Part shown: in pieces, positions 17,394 to 25,973 of the stretch
Layout of the letters: every line of letters begins with the position of its first letter
Position numbering within the stretch: the first letter of the stretch is position 1
Assembly (NCBI GenBank): GCA_020635955.1
Contig: JACJYW010000006.1
Coordinates: 169,001 to 233,000 of the forward strand
Length of the DNA stretch: 64,000 nt
Direction: 5' to 3'
Origin: Crocinitomicaceae bacterium
GTDB lineage: Bacteria; Bacteroidota; Bacteroidia; Flavobacteriales_D; Crocinitomicaceae
Notes under the pieces: generated by a model
Seen by the model: the letters and a program-made list of their open reading frames with translations, nothing else
Databases searched by the model: none
What the model was told of the DNA's origin: nothing
Program-made: the position numbers and the translations under genes

Positions 17394-19037
17394 CTAAGTT
17401 TGCAATGCGCCTACATTGTAACGCTCTGTAGCTTTTTTGTGGTTTGCCATTTCAATACCCATTGAAATTACTTTTCTGGTATCTAATGGATCTATGATAG
17501 CATCAACCCAAAGTCTCGCAGCTGAATAATAAGGAGAGATCTGCTCATCATATCTGGATTTGATCTTATTATATAGTTCTTCAGATTTTTTATCGTCCAC
17601 TTTTTCTCCCTTTGATTCTAGTGATGCCAATTCTATCTGTAACAATGTTTTGGCTGCAGATGCCCCTGACATTACCGCTAATTCAGCTGTAGGCCATGAA
17701 ACGATCAATCTAGGGTCATACGCTTTACCACACATGGCGTAGTTTCCTGCACCATATGAATTCCCCAATACAATAGTGAATTTAGGAACAACAGAGTTTG
17801 ACATGGCGTTAACCATTTTTGCTCCGTCTTTAATGATTCCAGCATGTTCTGATTTTGAACCTACCATGAAACCACTTACATCTTGAAGGAAAACTAGAGG
17901 AATATTCTTTTGGTTGCAAACCATGATAAATCTGGCTGCTTTATCTGCTGAATCAGTGTAAATAACACCTCCAAATTGCATTTCGCCTTTGGCGCTTTTA
18001 ACCACTTCTCTTTGATTGGCTACAATTCCAACACTCCATCCATCAATTCTTGCATACCCGCAAATGATAGTTTTACCGTAGTCTTCTTTGTATTCAATGA
18101 ATTCTGAATCATCCACCAATCGGTAAATGATCTCGTGCATGTTGTACTGCTTTGCACGATCAACAGGGAACATGCCATAAATTTCTTTCTGATCTTTATT
18201 AGGAAGTTTAGGTTCTTTTCTATCAAATCCTGCTTTTTCAACTTCTCCAATTTTATCCATAAGGCCCCGAATGGTATTCAGGCAATCCATGTCGTCCTTA
18301 GCTTTATAGTCACAAACTCCGCTAATACTTGTATGCGTTGTTGCTCCACCAAGTGTTTCATTATCTATGCTTTCTCCAATAGCAGCCTTCACCAGGTAGG
18401 ACCCAGCAAGGAAAATAGTACCTGTTTTGTCTACGATCAATGACTCATCTGACATGATTGGCAAATATGCTCCTCCAGCAACACAACTACCCATCACCGC
18501 GGCGATTTGAGTAATACCTTTTGAAGACATTACGGCGTTATTTCTGAATATCCTTCCAAAGTGCTCTTTGTCTGGAAAAATCTCATCCTGCATTGGTAAA
18601 TAAACCCCAGCGCTATCCACCAGGTAAATTATCGGCAAATGATTATCCATTGCTATTTCCTGAGCACGTAGATTTTTCTTGCCGGTTATAGGGAACCATG
18701 CACCAGCCTTAACTGTTGCGTCATTGGCAACTATGATACATTGTCTACCTGAAACATAACCGATTTTGATCACTACGCCACCAGATGGACATCCACCATG
18801 TTCGGCATACATACCCTCACCTGCAAATGCTCCAATTTCTAAAGTTTGTGTACCCGGATCGATTAACTTCTCAATTCGCTCTCTGGCAGTAAGTTTACCT
18901 TTTTCATGATGCTTCTCGATACGTTTTTTTCCGCCCCCTTCATAAATTTTTCTAAGCTTACTCTCCATATCCGAGACCATCATTTTGATCTCATCTTCAT
19001 TTTTGTTAAAATCCAGTTCCTGTTTAGAAATTGCCAT
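17394..19037 (-). CDS. Acyl-CoA carboxylase beta subunit (carboxyltransferase)
   Basis: The 547-residue protein is a biotin-dependent carboxyltransferase: KGKLTARERIEKLIDPGT near the N-terminus, the acyl-CoA part (DSAGVYLPMQDEIFPD, SCVAGGAYLPIMSDE, GTIFLAGSYLVKAAIGE) and the carboxybiotin part (FLQDVSGFMVG, GNSYGAGNYAMCG). The features look closer to methylcrotonyl-CoA or geranyl-CoA carboxylase beta chains than to propionyl-CoA ones, but substrate cannot be fixed. The biotin carboxylase/carrier subunit is not in the window. A -7 element 23 bases upstream supports the ATG at 19037. Confidence 0.88.
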   Translation of the reverse strand: MAISKQELDFNKNEDEIKMMVSDMESKLRKIYEGGGKKRIEKHHEKGKLTARERIEKLIDPGTQTLEIGAFAGEGMYAEHGGCPSGGVVIKIGYVSGRQCIIVANDATVKAGAWFPITGKKNLRAQEIAMDNHLPIIYLVDSAGVYLPMQDEIFPDKEHFGRIFRNNAVMSSKGITQIAAVMGSCVAGGAYLPIMSDESLIVDKTGTIFLAGSYLVKAAIGESIDNETLGGATTHTSISGVCDYKAKDDMDCLNTIRGLMDKIGEVEKAGFDRKEPKLPNKDQKEIYGMFPVDRAKQYNMHEIIYRLVDDSEFIEYKEDYGKTIICGYARIDGWSVGIVANQREVVKSAKGEMQFGGVIYTDSADKAARFIMVCNQKNIPLVFLQDVSGFMVGSKSEHAGIIKDGAKMVNAMSNSVVPKFTIVLGNSYGAGNYAMCGKAYDPRLIVSWPTAELAVMSGASAAKTLLQIELASLESKGEKVDDKKSEELYNKIKSRYDEQISPYYSAARLWVDAIIDPLDTRKVISMGIEMANHKKATERYNVGALQT

Positions 19038-19060
19038 AATTGCTTTTAGATTGTGGTTAC

Positions 19061-19068
19061 CAAATATA
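19061..19068 (-). promoter_or_regulatory. -7 element of the acyl-CoA carboxylase gene
   Basis: TATATTTG on the minus strand matches TAnnTTTG, 23 bases ahead of the ATG. It is back to back with the rightward element at 19088. Confidence 0.5.
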
Positions 19069-19087
19069 CTAGTTTGATGATAGATTC

Positions 19088-19095
19088 TATATTTG
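19088..19095 (+). promoter_or_regulatory. -7 element of the NUDIX gene
   Basis: TATATTTG matches the consensus. The possible TTG start at 19093 is inside it, so translation must begin further downstream, at GTG 19120. Confidence 0.5.
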
Positions 19096-19119
19096 ATTTA
19101 TCTAAAAGTTAGAACAAAG

Positions 19120-19548
19120 GTGGATGTAAAAAAGTTCAATATAAGGGTATACGGATTGTTGCTGGATAATAGCAAGGTTTTGCTGACTCATGAATTAAGA
19201 GGTGGAATGCAGATGACTAAATTCCCTGGGGGAGGATTAGAGAAAGGCGAAGGGATAGAAGCTTGTCTTCAAAGAGAATTCATGGAAGAGTTAGGTATTG
19301 AAGTTCAATTGGAAAAATTGTTTTATGTAAATGAATTTCTACAGATCTCCGCTTTTAATCCGGAGGATCAATTGATTTCTATTTACTATTTAGTCACTTC
19401 TTCCATGATTGATCGAATTGACGAGAGAGACGAATTAAAGAAATGGGAAGATGATCAGATCTTTGAATGGGTTGAAATAGAAAAGATCGAACCTGAAAAA
19501 TTCACTTTTCCAATAGATAAAATCGTTGCAGGACTTCTGAAAAATTAA
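19120..19548 (+). CDS. NUDIX hydrolase
   Basis: Starting at GTG 19120 (preceded by AACAAAGG), the protein is 142 residues. It carries the Nudix box as GGGLEKGEGIEACLQREFMEELGI, shortened here to its key residues: G...E(16) REFMEELG. These enzymes split nucleoside diphosphates linked to another group; the substrate is open. Its 3' end overlaps the convergent DUF4328 gene by four bases. The box is complete, so it should be active. Confidence 0.82.
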   Translation: MDVKKFNIRVYGLLLDNSKVLLTHELRGGMQMTKFPGGGLEKGEGIEACLQREFMEELGIEVQLEKLFYVNEFLQISAFNPEDQLISIYYLVTSSMIDRIDERDELKKWEDDQIFEWVEIEKIEPEKFTFPIDKIVAGLLKN

Positions 19549-20273
19549 ATTAATATCTCTTCGTCGTCTGTTAAGTTGAAAGAACCGGTGTTGTCTTTTT
19601 GGTTCTTCCAAACATTGTAAAATATATTCTGATCTTTCTGAGATTCCCGTATAATTATGATGATCAACACGAGACTTACAATTGAGAGTAGTATACCCAA
19701 CATTTGTACTAGAGAAGCATTTTTAATCTGATCTAGCGTTGGTGAATTCTTGATCATTTGACTTGATATATTGGATACCACACCTGAAATGATCCATGTT
19801 GCCCACCAAAAACCAAGAATGGTATTAGAGTTGGTTTTAGTTGAAAGCTGATTGTCAAAGTCGTTGTCACCGCCATGGCTTTTTACATAATTTCTTGTTT
19901 GTGACCATATTTCCTGCATGATCTGATACGGTCTAAAGAAGTTTAAAAAGGGAACAAACCATGCTCCTGCTGCCCAACCTTCTGTAGTAACCAATCCTTT
20001 TACTCCTGCTTTATGCAAATTGTGATAGGCTCTTCTGAACCACATAATAAAAAATACAATTGCTATGATTATTACTAGCACATTGAACATGCTAATACCT
20101 AATTGTCTTTTATCATTACTATCTGCTTCTGCTATTATCGTAAAGATGTTTCCCTGCAACATTTGATATTGCATGTAGGTAGAAACCAATAAAGCAAGGT
20201 AGCCACATCCAAGGATGTAATAAATTATTAAAATAGATTTAGCCCTTTGGGAATTGTCAAGTACTTTGTTCAT
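19545..20273 (-). CDS. DUF4328 membrane protein
   Basis: The 242-residue protein has about four or five membrane helices (15-35, 68-90, 150-170, 195-220) and the DUF4328 core WFRRAYHNL followed by GWAAGAWFVPFLNFFRPYQIM. The function of this family is unknown. The C-terminal tail is soluble and acidic. It stands alone in its direction, with a short AT-rich gap (20274-20341) after the hypothetical gene upstream. Confidence 0.75.
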   Translation of the reverse strand: MNKVLDNSQRAKSILIIYYILGCGYLALLVSTYMQYQMLQGNIFTIIAEADSNDKRQLGISMFNVLVIIIAIVFFIMWFRRAYHNLHKAGVKGLVTTEGWAAGAWFVPFLNFFRPYQIMQEIWSQTRNYVKSHGGDNDFDNQLSTKTNSNTILGFWWATWIISGVVSNISSQMIKNSPTLDQIKNASLVQMLGILLSIVSLVLIIIIIRESQKDQNIFYNVWKNQKDNTGSFNLTDDEEILI

Positions 20274-20341
20274 AGTTTAGTTTTGGAGCACTAAACTTAT
20301 TAAAATAATCAATAATAAAATTGCTTTTTTTGAATTGACTT

Positions 20342-20914
20342 TTACGCTAATCTCTTCATGACATATCTTTCCACTGACGAATAGAATTGTTGTGGGGTCA
20401 TGGTTCTCCAGCTAAAATCCTCAAGATCACCACCAAGGACAAAATACTGATCTAATGATTCGGTTTTCATTTCATCCAAAACATGTTGCCTCAGATTTAA
20501 AATAGCGATCCACCCATCATTTTCTTCTACTTCCTCAAACCATTCTTCGTAATAATCATCACTATCTGAGTGAAAGTTAAGCACGTTTTCAGCAATTAAT
20601 ATGAATTTGTTGATTCCTGCTTCCATTAATAATTCTACGATATCCCGTTTAAAGAACATGATGTCGTTTTCAACGGCGTCATTCCATTCACCAAACATTT
20701 CAATGATGCAAAAGCCCTCATCATAATCAGCAAAAAGAATCTTAATGAATAGAGTTGGGGAACCAATATTGTCCCATTGTGGATGAATACAATAATTGTA
20801 GATCTTATCCGTAAATTCAAATTCAGAATACTCTCTACCATAAAATGGAGACTGAATGTCTTCAGAGGCTATATAGAAACCTCTCCAGTTATAATATGGT
20901 TCGATTGTATGCAT
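20342..20914 (-). CDS. Conserved hypothetical cytoplasmic protein
   Basis: I do not recognise this 190-residue protein. It has no signal peptide, is acidic and aromatic-rich (FHSDSDDYYEEWFEEVEEND), and looks like an alpha/beta fold with a strand-helix pattern around EMFGEWNDAVENDIMFFKRD and INKFILIAENVLNF. A -7 element ends four bases before its ATG, which suggests a leaderless transcript. It is divergent from the DUF4836 lipoprotein gene. Confidence 0.6.
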   Translation of the reverse strand: MHTIEPYYNWRGFYIASEDIQSPFYGREYSEFEFTDKIYNYCIHPQWDNIGSPTLFIKILFADYDEGFCIIEMFGEWNDAVENDIMFFKRDIVELLMEAGINKFILIAENVLNFHSDSDDYYEEWFEEVEENDGWIAILNLRQHVLDEMKTESLDQYFVLGGDLEDFSWRTMTPQQFYSSVERYVMKRLA

Positions 20915-20918
20915 AGTA

Positions 20919-20926
20919 CAAAGATA
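20919..20926 (-). promoter_or_regulatory. -7 element touching the start of the 20342-20914 gene
   Basis: TATCTTTG on the minus strand, then TACT, then ATG. The spacing implies transcription starts at or beside the start codon. Confidence 0.55.
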
Positions 20927-20938
20927 AGTGGTTTAATG

Positions 20939-20968
20939 TTTGCTAATAGAAGTTTTGAATTAACTTTG
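20939..20968 (+). promoter_or_regulatory. Promoter of the DUF4836 lipoprotein gene
   Basis: TTTG (20939-20942), 18 bases, TAACTTTG (20961-20968): a full match to the Bacteroidota consensus. The ATG is at 20997. Confidence 0.75.
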
Positions 20969-20996
20969 TTGTGCAAAATTTAGCTTTAGAAAAGAA

Positions 20997-22739
20997 ATGA
21001 AACTAGTTGGAAAAGTATTATTAGTCAGTGTTTTATCGATTTTAATCGTGGGATGTAAAAAAGATAGAACAAGAGAAGAGAAGGTGTCTGCTATGATAGA
21101 TAAAGTAGACTCACCATTCTTTATTGCAAATGTGAATCTTCAGAACCTGATGGACAAGTCTGAGATCATGAAAGAGGGAACTTTACCTTTTACCTATTAC
21201 CAGGTGATTAGTTTCTTTTTAGCTGTTGAATTAACAGGAATTGATTACGATACTGATGCTCAGATCATTGTTGGTGAAGGAAAAGCATTTCTTCCAAATT
21301 TCTACGGAATTTTCAAAGTGAAGGATGAAGCGTTGTTTACAACACTTTTGGAAAAAGAAGCCAATGCTACTATTCAAGAGAAAGATGGAATGAAATACGC
21401 AATTAAAGAGAGTGAGCAATATTGTGTAGTTTGGAATGAAGAATTTGCGGTGATCTCTAATATTCCGTTAGATTTTGCTTCAATGCTAACCGGTGGCGGA
21501 GGCAAAGAAGGTCAAAAAATGGTCGACAAAAACATTGAAATGATCAATTACGGTGAAGAGGGAGAGGTAAATGCTGATTACGTGACTTTCTTGACTAAAG
21601 ATGCTGATCTTTCTATGTTGTATAATGGAAAAGGATTCTATTCATACATGAGCAGTATGGCTATGGAAGATAAAGAAGAGGTGGAGAAGATGAAAGACCT
21701 TTATGAAGGGATGTCATATGAATTCTATTTGAACTTCAATAATGGTAACATTGACCTTGAAATGGTTGCTGATCTTGATGATAAATTAAAGGAGCAATTA
21801 AGTTTTATCGCTAAAGATGGTGTTTCAAACAAAATGTTGGGATATGGAAAGTCATCTAATCCTTTACTTGTTGGATCATATAAAATGAGTGTTCCGGGAA
21901 TGTTAGATTATTTCAAAGAAACTTCTGAAGAGCAATATGAGAAGATGGTTGAAGATCTTGGCAAAGAAGGGCTAAAGATAGAAGATGTAAAAGATGCGTT
22001 AAGCGGTGAGATCGTGTACATGGTTGAAAACGTGATCCAAAAAGAAGAAGTGTTTGATTTTGGATATGATGAGCCAATCACAATTAAAAATGATGAGCCA
22101 CTTTTTGCCATTGTATTAGGTGTTTCAGATAAGTCTATCATTGAAAAGAAGATTCAGGATGTATTGACAGGAGGTCAAAATGATTTAGCAACTGTAGACG
22201 GAGACGAAGTTGGAGCTGAAAAAGGTCCTGAAATGGAGTTGTGGCCTAATGGTGTGATCAACATGGGAGATGCTTATTTGTTCTTAAAAGATGATGCATT
22301 GTTTATGTCTAATGATAGTAGCTGGGCGAATATGATTGCTTCTGGTAAAGGCGTGAAAGTGGCAAACCCTGATAATGTTGTCACTGAAAATCCGTTTGGA
22401 ATATTCGTTGATATTTCAAAAATGAAGCAATATGATGGGGCTAATAAAGATGCTGCTCAATATGCTGAATTATTCGAATCATTCAAAGGAAGTGCTAACC
22501 TTGATGGAGGTAAATTCACGTTAAATCTTACGAATAAAGATGAAAATGCACTGAAAGTTCTTACGGTAACTGTTGGTTCAATTTTAGCTGACTTTGAAAA
22601 AGAAATGAATCCGGATATGGAGGCTGAGTTGGAAGAAGCAATTAAAGAAACAGAGTCTATTGAAGGAATGCCAACTCAACAAGAAGTTGAAAAAGCGGTA
22701 GATGATGCTTTTGATAAGCTGGAAAATGAGTTGAAATAA
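20997..22739 (+). CDS. DUF4836-family lipoprotein
   Basis: The 580-residue protein has a lipoprotein signal (LIVGCKKD) and a long, acidic mature part. Stretches such as DSPFFIANVNLQNLMDKS, GKAFLPNFYGIFKVKDEA and NPFGIFVDISKMKQY fit DUF4836, a family of large Bacteroidota lipoproteins with no assigned function. It has its own promoter and a strong terminator, so it is a single-gene unit. The C-terminal 40 residues are a Glu/Lys-rich helix (EMEAELEEAIKETE-like). Confidence 0.78.
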   Translation: MKLVGKVLLVSVLSILIVGCKKDRTREEKVSAMIDKVDSPFFIANVNLQNLMDKSEIMKEGTLPFTYYQVISFFLAVELTGIDYDTDAQIIVGEGKAFLPNFYGIFKVKDEALFTTLLEKEANATIQEKDGMKYAIKESEQYCVVWNEEFAVISNIPLDFASMLTGGGGKEGQKMVDKNIEMINYGEEGEVNADYVTFLTKDADLSMLYNGKGFYSYMSSMAMEDKEEVEKMKDLYEGMSYEFYLNFNNGNIDLEMVADLDDKLKEQLSFIAKDGVSNKMLGYGKSSNPLLVGSYKMSVPGMLDYFKETSEEQYEKMVEDLGKEGLKIEDVKDALSGEIVYMVENVIQKEEVFDFGYDEPITIKNDEPLFAIVLGVSDKSIIEKKIQDVLTGGQNDLATVDGDEVGAEKGPEMELWPNGVINMGDAYLFLKDDALFMSNDSSWANMIASGKGVKVANPDNVVTENPFGIFVDISKMKQYDGANKDAAQYAELFESFKGSANLDGGKFTLNLTNKDENALKVLTVTVGSILADFEKEMNPDMEAELEEAIKETESIEGMPTQQEVEKAVDDAFDKLENELK

Positions 22740-22760
22740 AATTTGCTAAATAATATTTAG

Positions 22761-22794
22761 ATCCCGGTTCATTTAATGTTCCGGGATTTTTTTT
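22761..22794 (+). terminator. Terminator of the DUF4836 gene
   Basis: ATCCCGG and CCGGGAT pair around a 13-base loop and are followed by eight T. The same ATCCCGGTTCAT word begins the glutamine synthetase terminator at 25820. Confidence 0.9.
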
Positions 22795-22798
22795 AAAT

Positions 22799-22834
22799 AA
22801 AAAAACTCCGACTGATCATAAGACCAGCCGGAGT
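22799..22834 (-). terminator. Terminator of the Hsp20 gene
   Basis: On the minus strand ACTCCGGCTG pairs with CAGTCGGAGT (one G-U pair) and is followed by a T-run. It faces the terminator of the convergent gene. Confidence 0.85.
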
Positions 22835-22889
22835 AAATCAAACTATGAAAAATAATGCTTCTCTCAATCCTCACAAAAGGGAAGCTACC

Positions 22890-23330
22890 CTATGAAATTG
22901 CTATTTGTTTCTTTGTGTTCTTTACAGTTTCATCTGCTTTCGGAACATCTATTTTTAAGATCCCGTCTTCGTATCTCGCACTTACCTTATCGTCTTCAAC
23001 ATTTTCCGGTAGTGTGAATCTTCTCTCAAATGAGGAGTAATTGAATTCTCTTCTAGAATAATTTTTCTCTTCACTTGTTGTCTCTTCCTTCATTTCTGAT
23101 GAAATTGACATTACTCCATCATGGATCTCAATTTTAAAATCTTCTTTTTTCATTCCAGGAACGGCTAACTCAATATGAAATGTACCGTCCTTCTCTGAAA
23201 TGTTAACTGCCGGTACATTTTCAAAATGGTTCTTCTGATTAGCTCTCACCGGAGTGAAGAAGAAATCATTAAAGAACTTGTCAAAATCGTTCGAAAATGT
23301 TCTTGGTCGGTTGTGTTTTGTAATATTCAT
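22890..23330 (-). CDS. Hsp20/alpha-crystallin small heat-shock protein
   Basis: The 146-residue protein has an N-terminal amphipathic arm (FDKFFNDFFF), an alpha-crystallin domain (about 40-135) with HIELAVPGMKKEDF, SYSSFERRFTLPENV-like strands and DGILKIDVPK, and the I-x-I tail as IAIS. Small heat-shock proteins hold unfolding proteins in solution as large oligomers. It is divergent from glutamine synthetase, and the shared 276-base region contains a set of ATGTCA words that may be its control sites. Confidence 0.92.
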   Translation of the reverse strand: MNITKHNRPRTFSNDFDKFFNDFFFTPVRANQKNHFENVPAVNISEKDGTFHIELAVPGMKKEDFKIEIHDGVMSISSEMKEETTSEEKNYSRREFNYSSFERRFTLPENVEDDKVSARYEDGILKIDVPKADETVKNTKKQIAIS

Positions 23331-23402
23331 ATCTCAGCTTTTTTTGTTTTAATTCTGAAATGCCTAGTTCAAATTAAATACCAATCCATTTTTTAAGTCA
23401 TA

Positions 23403-23464
23403 TTGACATGTTTTATATTTTAATTATGTCAAAAGGACAGGACAGACTCTTTAAACCATGTCAA
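23403..23464. promoter_or_regulatory. Three phased ATGTCA words between hsp20 and glnN
   Basis: TTGACAT (23403-23409), ATGTCAA (23426-23432) and ATGTCAA (23458-23464) share the ATGTCA core; the first is inverted. The steps are about 22 and 32 bases, near two and three turns of the helix. They could bind a dimeric regulator of hsp20, of glnN, or of both. Confidence 0.4.
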
Positions 23465-23513
23465 ATGGTAAGTTATGTAAAAGTGAATTGAAAATTAAGA
23501 TGGTTTAAAATAA

Positions 23514-23562
23514 TAGGGGGGTTGTTGATAAAAAAGAAGTAAATATTTGAAAGCACCCCCTA
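23514..23562. promoter_or_regulatory. TAGGGGG/CCCCCTA inverted repeat around the glnN -33 element
   Basis: TAGGGGG (23514-23520) and CCCCCTA (23556-23562) are perfect inverted copies, rare G/C runs in an AT-rich gap. The right arm lies between the -33 and -7 elements, where a bound protein would block or steer RNA polymerase. Confidence 0.45.
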
Positions 23563-23579
23563 AAAAATAGATACCTTTG
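23546..23579 (+). promoter_or_regulatory. Promoter of glutamine synthetase
   Basis: TTTG (23546-23549), 22 bases, TACCTTTG (23572-23579). The TTG at 23577 is within the -7 element and is not a start codon. Confidence 0.7.
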
Positions 23580-23606
23580 CGTAAAATTTATAAAAAAGAA
23601 GGAAAA

Positions 23607-25796
23607 ATGTCTCTGTTAAGATCAAAAGCGTTCGAAGAAGTTCTAAATCGTACTCCAAAACATATGGAAGATCCAAAAAGAAGGGTTTCAGAATATTTTG
23701 GAGAAAACACCTTTCACCTGGATAAGATGCGTGAGTGTCTAACCGAAGAAGCATATAAAGTAGTGAAATCTGCCATAGAACATGGTACGCCGGTGGATCG
23801 TACGCATGCTGATCAAATAGCTACAGCAATGAAAGACTGGGCTATTTCAAAAGGGGCAACACATTATACACACTGGTTCCAGCCATTGACAGGTACCACT
23901 GCTGAAAAGCATGATGGTTTCTTTAAACCAATCGGGCCAGGAAAAGCAATCGAACGTTTTGAAGGTGATCTTTTAGTTCAACAAGAGCCGGATGCATCAT
24001 CTTTTCCAAATGGAGGTATTAGAAATACCTTTGAAGCAAGAGGTTATACTGCCTGGGATCCTTCTTCTCCAGCATTTGTAATTGGTAAGACATTATGTAT
24101 TCCTACGGTATTTATATCTTATACAGGAGAGGCATTAGATTATAAAATGCCATTATTGAAAGCATTGCAAGTAGTGGGGAATGCAGCTAAGGATGTTTGC
24201 CAGTATTTCGATAAGAATGTTACTAACGTTAAACCGACCCTTGGATGGGAGCAAGAATATTTCTTAATTGATTCAGCATTATTTAATGCTCGTCCGGACC
24301 TTGTGTTGGCTGGAAGAGCAGTTTTTGGACATGAACCAGCTAAAGGACAGCAATTAGATGATCATTATTTCGGATCTATTCCTGAAAGAGCCACCGCTTT
24401 CATGCGCGAGTTCGAATACGAATCACATTTATTGGGAATACCAGTAACTACAAGACATAATGAGGTGGCGCCAAATCAGTTTGAGTGTGCACCAATGTTC
24501 GAAGAGGTGAACATTGCAAATGATCATAATCTCCTATTGATGGATGTTATGGAGAAAGTTGCAAGAAAACATAACTTCAGAGTGTTATTACACGAAAAGC
24601 CTTTTGCAGGAATTAATGGATCTGGAAAACACAATAACTGGTCTTTGGGAACTAACACAGGTGTAAACTTGTTGCAACCAGGAAAGAATCCAAAATCAAA
24701 CCTTCAGTTTTTAACCTTCTTTATTAATACAATTAAAGCGATTCATGATAATGCTGATCTATTGAGAGCATCTATAGCTTCTGCTAGTAATGATCACCGT
24801 TTAGGGGCAAATGAGGCGCCTCCTGCTATTATTTCGGTTTTTATTGGTACTCAATTAACCAAAATGCTTGATGATCTGGAAAAGAATATCAAGGCAGGTA
24901 AAATGACGCCTGAAGCTAAGACTGAGTTAAAATTGAATATTGGGAAGATCCCTCAATTATTGTTGGATAATACGGATAGAAACAGGACTTCACCTTTTGC
25001 TTTTACAGGTAATAAATTTGAATTCCGTGCCGTTGGTTCATCTGCAAACTGTGGTCAGGCTATGATGGTGTTAAATACTATCGTTGCGAATCAGTTGATT
25101 GATTTCAAAAAGAAAGTGGATGCGAGAATTGAAAAAGAAGAGAAGAAAGATGAGGCTATTTTGAAAGAACTACAGACTTTGATCAAAGATTCTAAGAAAA
25201 TAAGATTCGAAGGAAATGGTTACGGTGATGAATGGGTGAAAGAAGCTGAAAAAAGAGGATTATCTAATTTAAAAGATACACCTAGAGCGTTGGATGTGTG
25301 GTCTAGAAAGGAAACAAAAGCTTTGTTCAAAAAGCTGGAGATCCTAAATGAGATTGAAGTTGATGCTCGACATGAAATTGAACTTGAAAATTACATTCTT
25401 AAGGTTCAAATAGAGGGTAGGGTAATTGCTGATTTAGCTAAGAATCACATTATGCCTGCAGCATTGGAATATCAAAACATCCTTATCGAAAACGTTGAAG
25501 GATTGATCTCTATCTTGGGTGATAAGGAAGGTAAAGAGGCAGCCAGAACTCAAATCAATTTTATTAAATCCATTTCAAAACACGTTAATGCGTTGAATGA
25601 TAAAGTGAATTTAATGATTGATGAGCGCAAGAAAGCTCGTGTAATGACTGATACAAGAGATAAAGCCTTTGCATATTGTGATAATGTTAAAGCCATGTTT
25701 GATGACATTCGTTACCATGCTGATAAATTAGAGATCATGGTAGATGATGAAATGTGGCCATTACCAAAAATGAGAGAGTTGTTGTTCACGAAATAA
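23607..25796 (+). CDS. glnN: Glutamine synthetase, type III
   Basis: I start at ATG 23607 since the upstream TTG lies in the promoter; the protein is then 729 residues, the usual GSIII length. GSIII makes glutamine from glutamate, ammonia and ATP as a dodecamer. Visible motifs are GWEQEYFLID (metal site), HNEVAPNQFECAP, GINGSGKHNNWSL and FRAVGSSANCGQAM. The last differs a little from the common SSANCAGPM form. It is the main ammonium-assimilating enzyme expected in this phylum. It has its own promoter with a G/C inverted repeat, and a strong terminator, so it is one unit. Confidence 0.95.
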   Translation: MSLLRSKAFEEVLNRTPKHMEDPKRRVSEYFGENTFHLDKMRECLTEEAYKVVKSAIEHGTPVDRTHADQIATAMKDWAISKGATHYTHWFQPLTGTTAEKHDGFFKPIGPGKAIERFEGDLLVQQEPDASSFPNGGIRNTFEARGYTAWDPSSPAFVIGKTLCIPTVFISYTGEALDYKMPLLKALQVVGNAAKDVCQYFDKNVTNVKPTLGWEQEYFLIDSALFNARPDLVLAGRAVFGHEPAKGQQLDDHYFGSIPERATAFMREFEYESHLLGIPVTTRHNEVAPNQFECAPMFEEVNIANDHNLLLMDVMEKVARKHNFRVLLHEKPFAGINGSGKHNNWSLGTNTGVNLLQPGKNPKSNLQFLTFFINTIKAIHDNADLLRASIASASNDHRLGANEAPPAIISVFIGTQLTKMLDDLEKNIKAGKMTPEAKTELKLNIGKIPQLLLDNTDRNRTSPFAFTGNKFEFRAVGSSANCGQAMMVLNTIVANQLIDFKKKVDARIEKEEKKDEAILKELQTLIKDSKKIRFEGNGYGDEWVKEAEKRGLSNLKDTPRALDVWSRKETKALFKKLEILNEIEVDARHEIELENYILKVQIEGRVIADLAKNHIMPAALEYQNILIENVEGLISILGDKEGKEAARTQINFIKSISKHVNALNDKVNLMIDERKKARVMTDTRDKAFAYCDNVKAMFDDIRYHADKLEIMVDDEMWPLPKMRELLFTK

Positions 25797-25819
25797 ACAG
25801 TACAATTAATAGCATAAAG

Positions 25820-25851
25820 ATCCCGGTTCATATTTGAAACCGGGATTTTTA
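25820..25851 (+). terminator. Terminator of glnN
   Basis: ATCCCGGTT and AACCGGGAT form a perfect 9-bp stem with a 9-base loop, followed by TTTTATTT. Confidence 0.92.
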
Positions 25852-25882
25852 TTTCGGGTAAAATCGTGAAAATTAATTCATT

Positions 25883-25912
25883 CAACGAGTAATTAGGTTC
25901 GCACAACGAGTA
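25883..25912. promoter_or_regulatory. LytTR-type direct repeat CAACGAGTA-N12-CAACGAGTA
   Basis: Two identical 9-mers (25883-25891 and 25904-25912) are separated by 12 bases, a 21-base period. This is the geometry of LytTR response-regulator sites (two 9-mers, 12-13 bases apart). It lies 62-91 bases ahead of the SiaC-like gene. No LytTR gene is in the window. Confidence 0.55.
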
Positions 25913-25917
25913 TAAAT

Positions 25918-25945
25918 AAGTTATGCATGCATAATTACGTAACTT
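25918..25945. promoter_or_regulatory. Nested palindromes ahead of the SiaC-like gene
   Basis: TTATGCATGCATAA (25921-25934) is a perfect 14-bp palindrome, TTACGTAA (25935-25942) a perfect 8-bp one, and AAGTTA...TAACTT (25918-25945) encloses both. They probably form part of the promoter region. Confidence 0.4.
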
Positions 25946-25973
25946 GTTTTTAAGATGAGCAACACATATCAAA

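Noticed and set aside
23577..23606. TTG start ten codons ahead of glnN ATG
   Set aside because: The TTG is part of the TACCTTTG -7 element, so it cannot be in the mRNA as a start codon.
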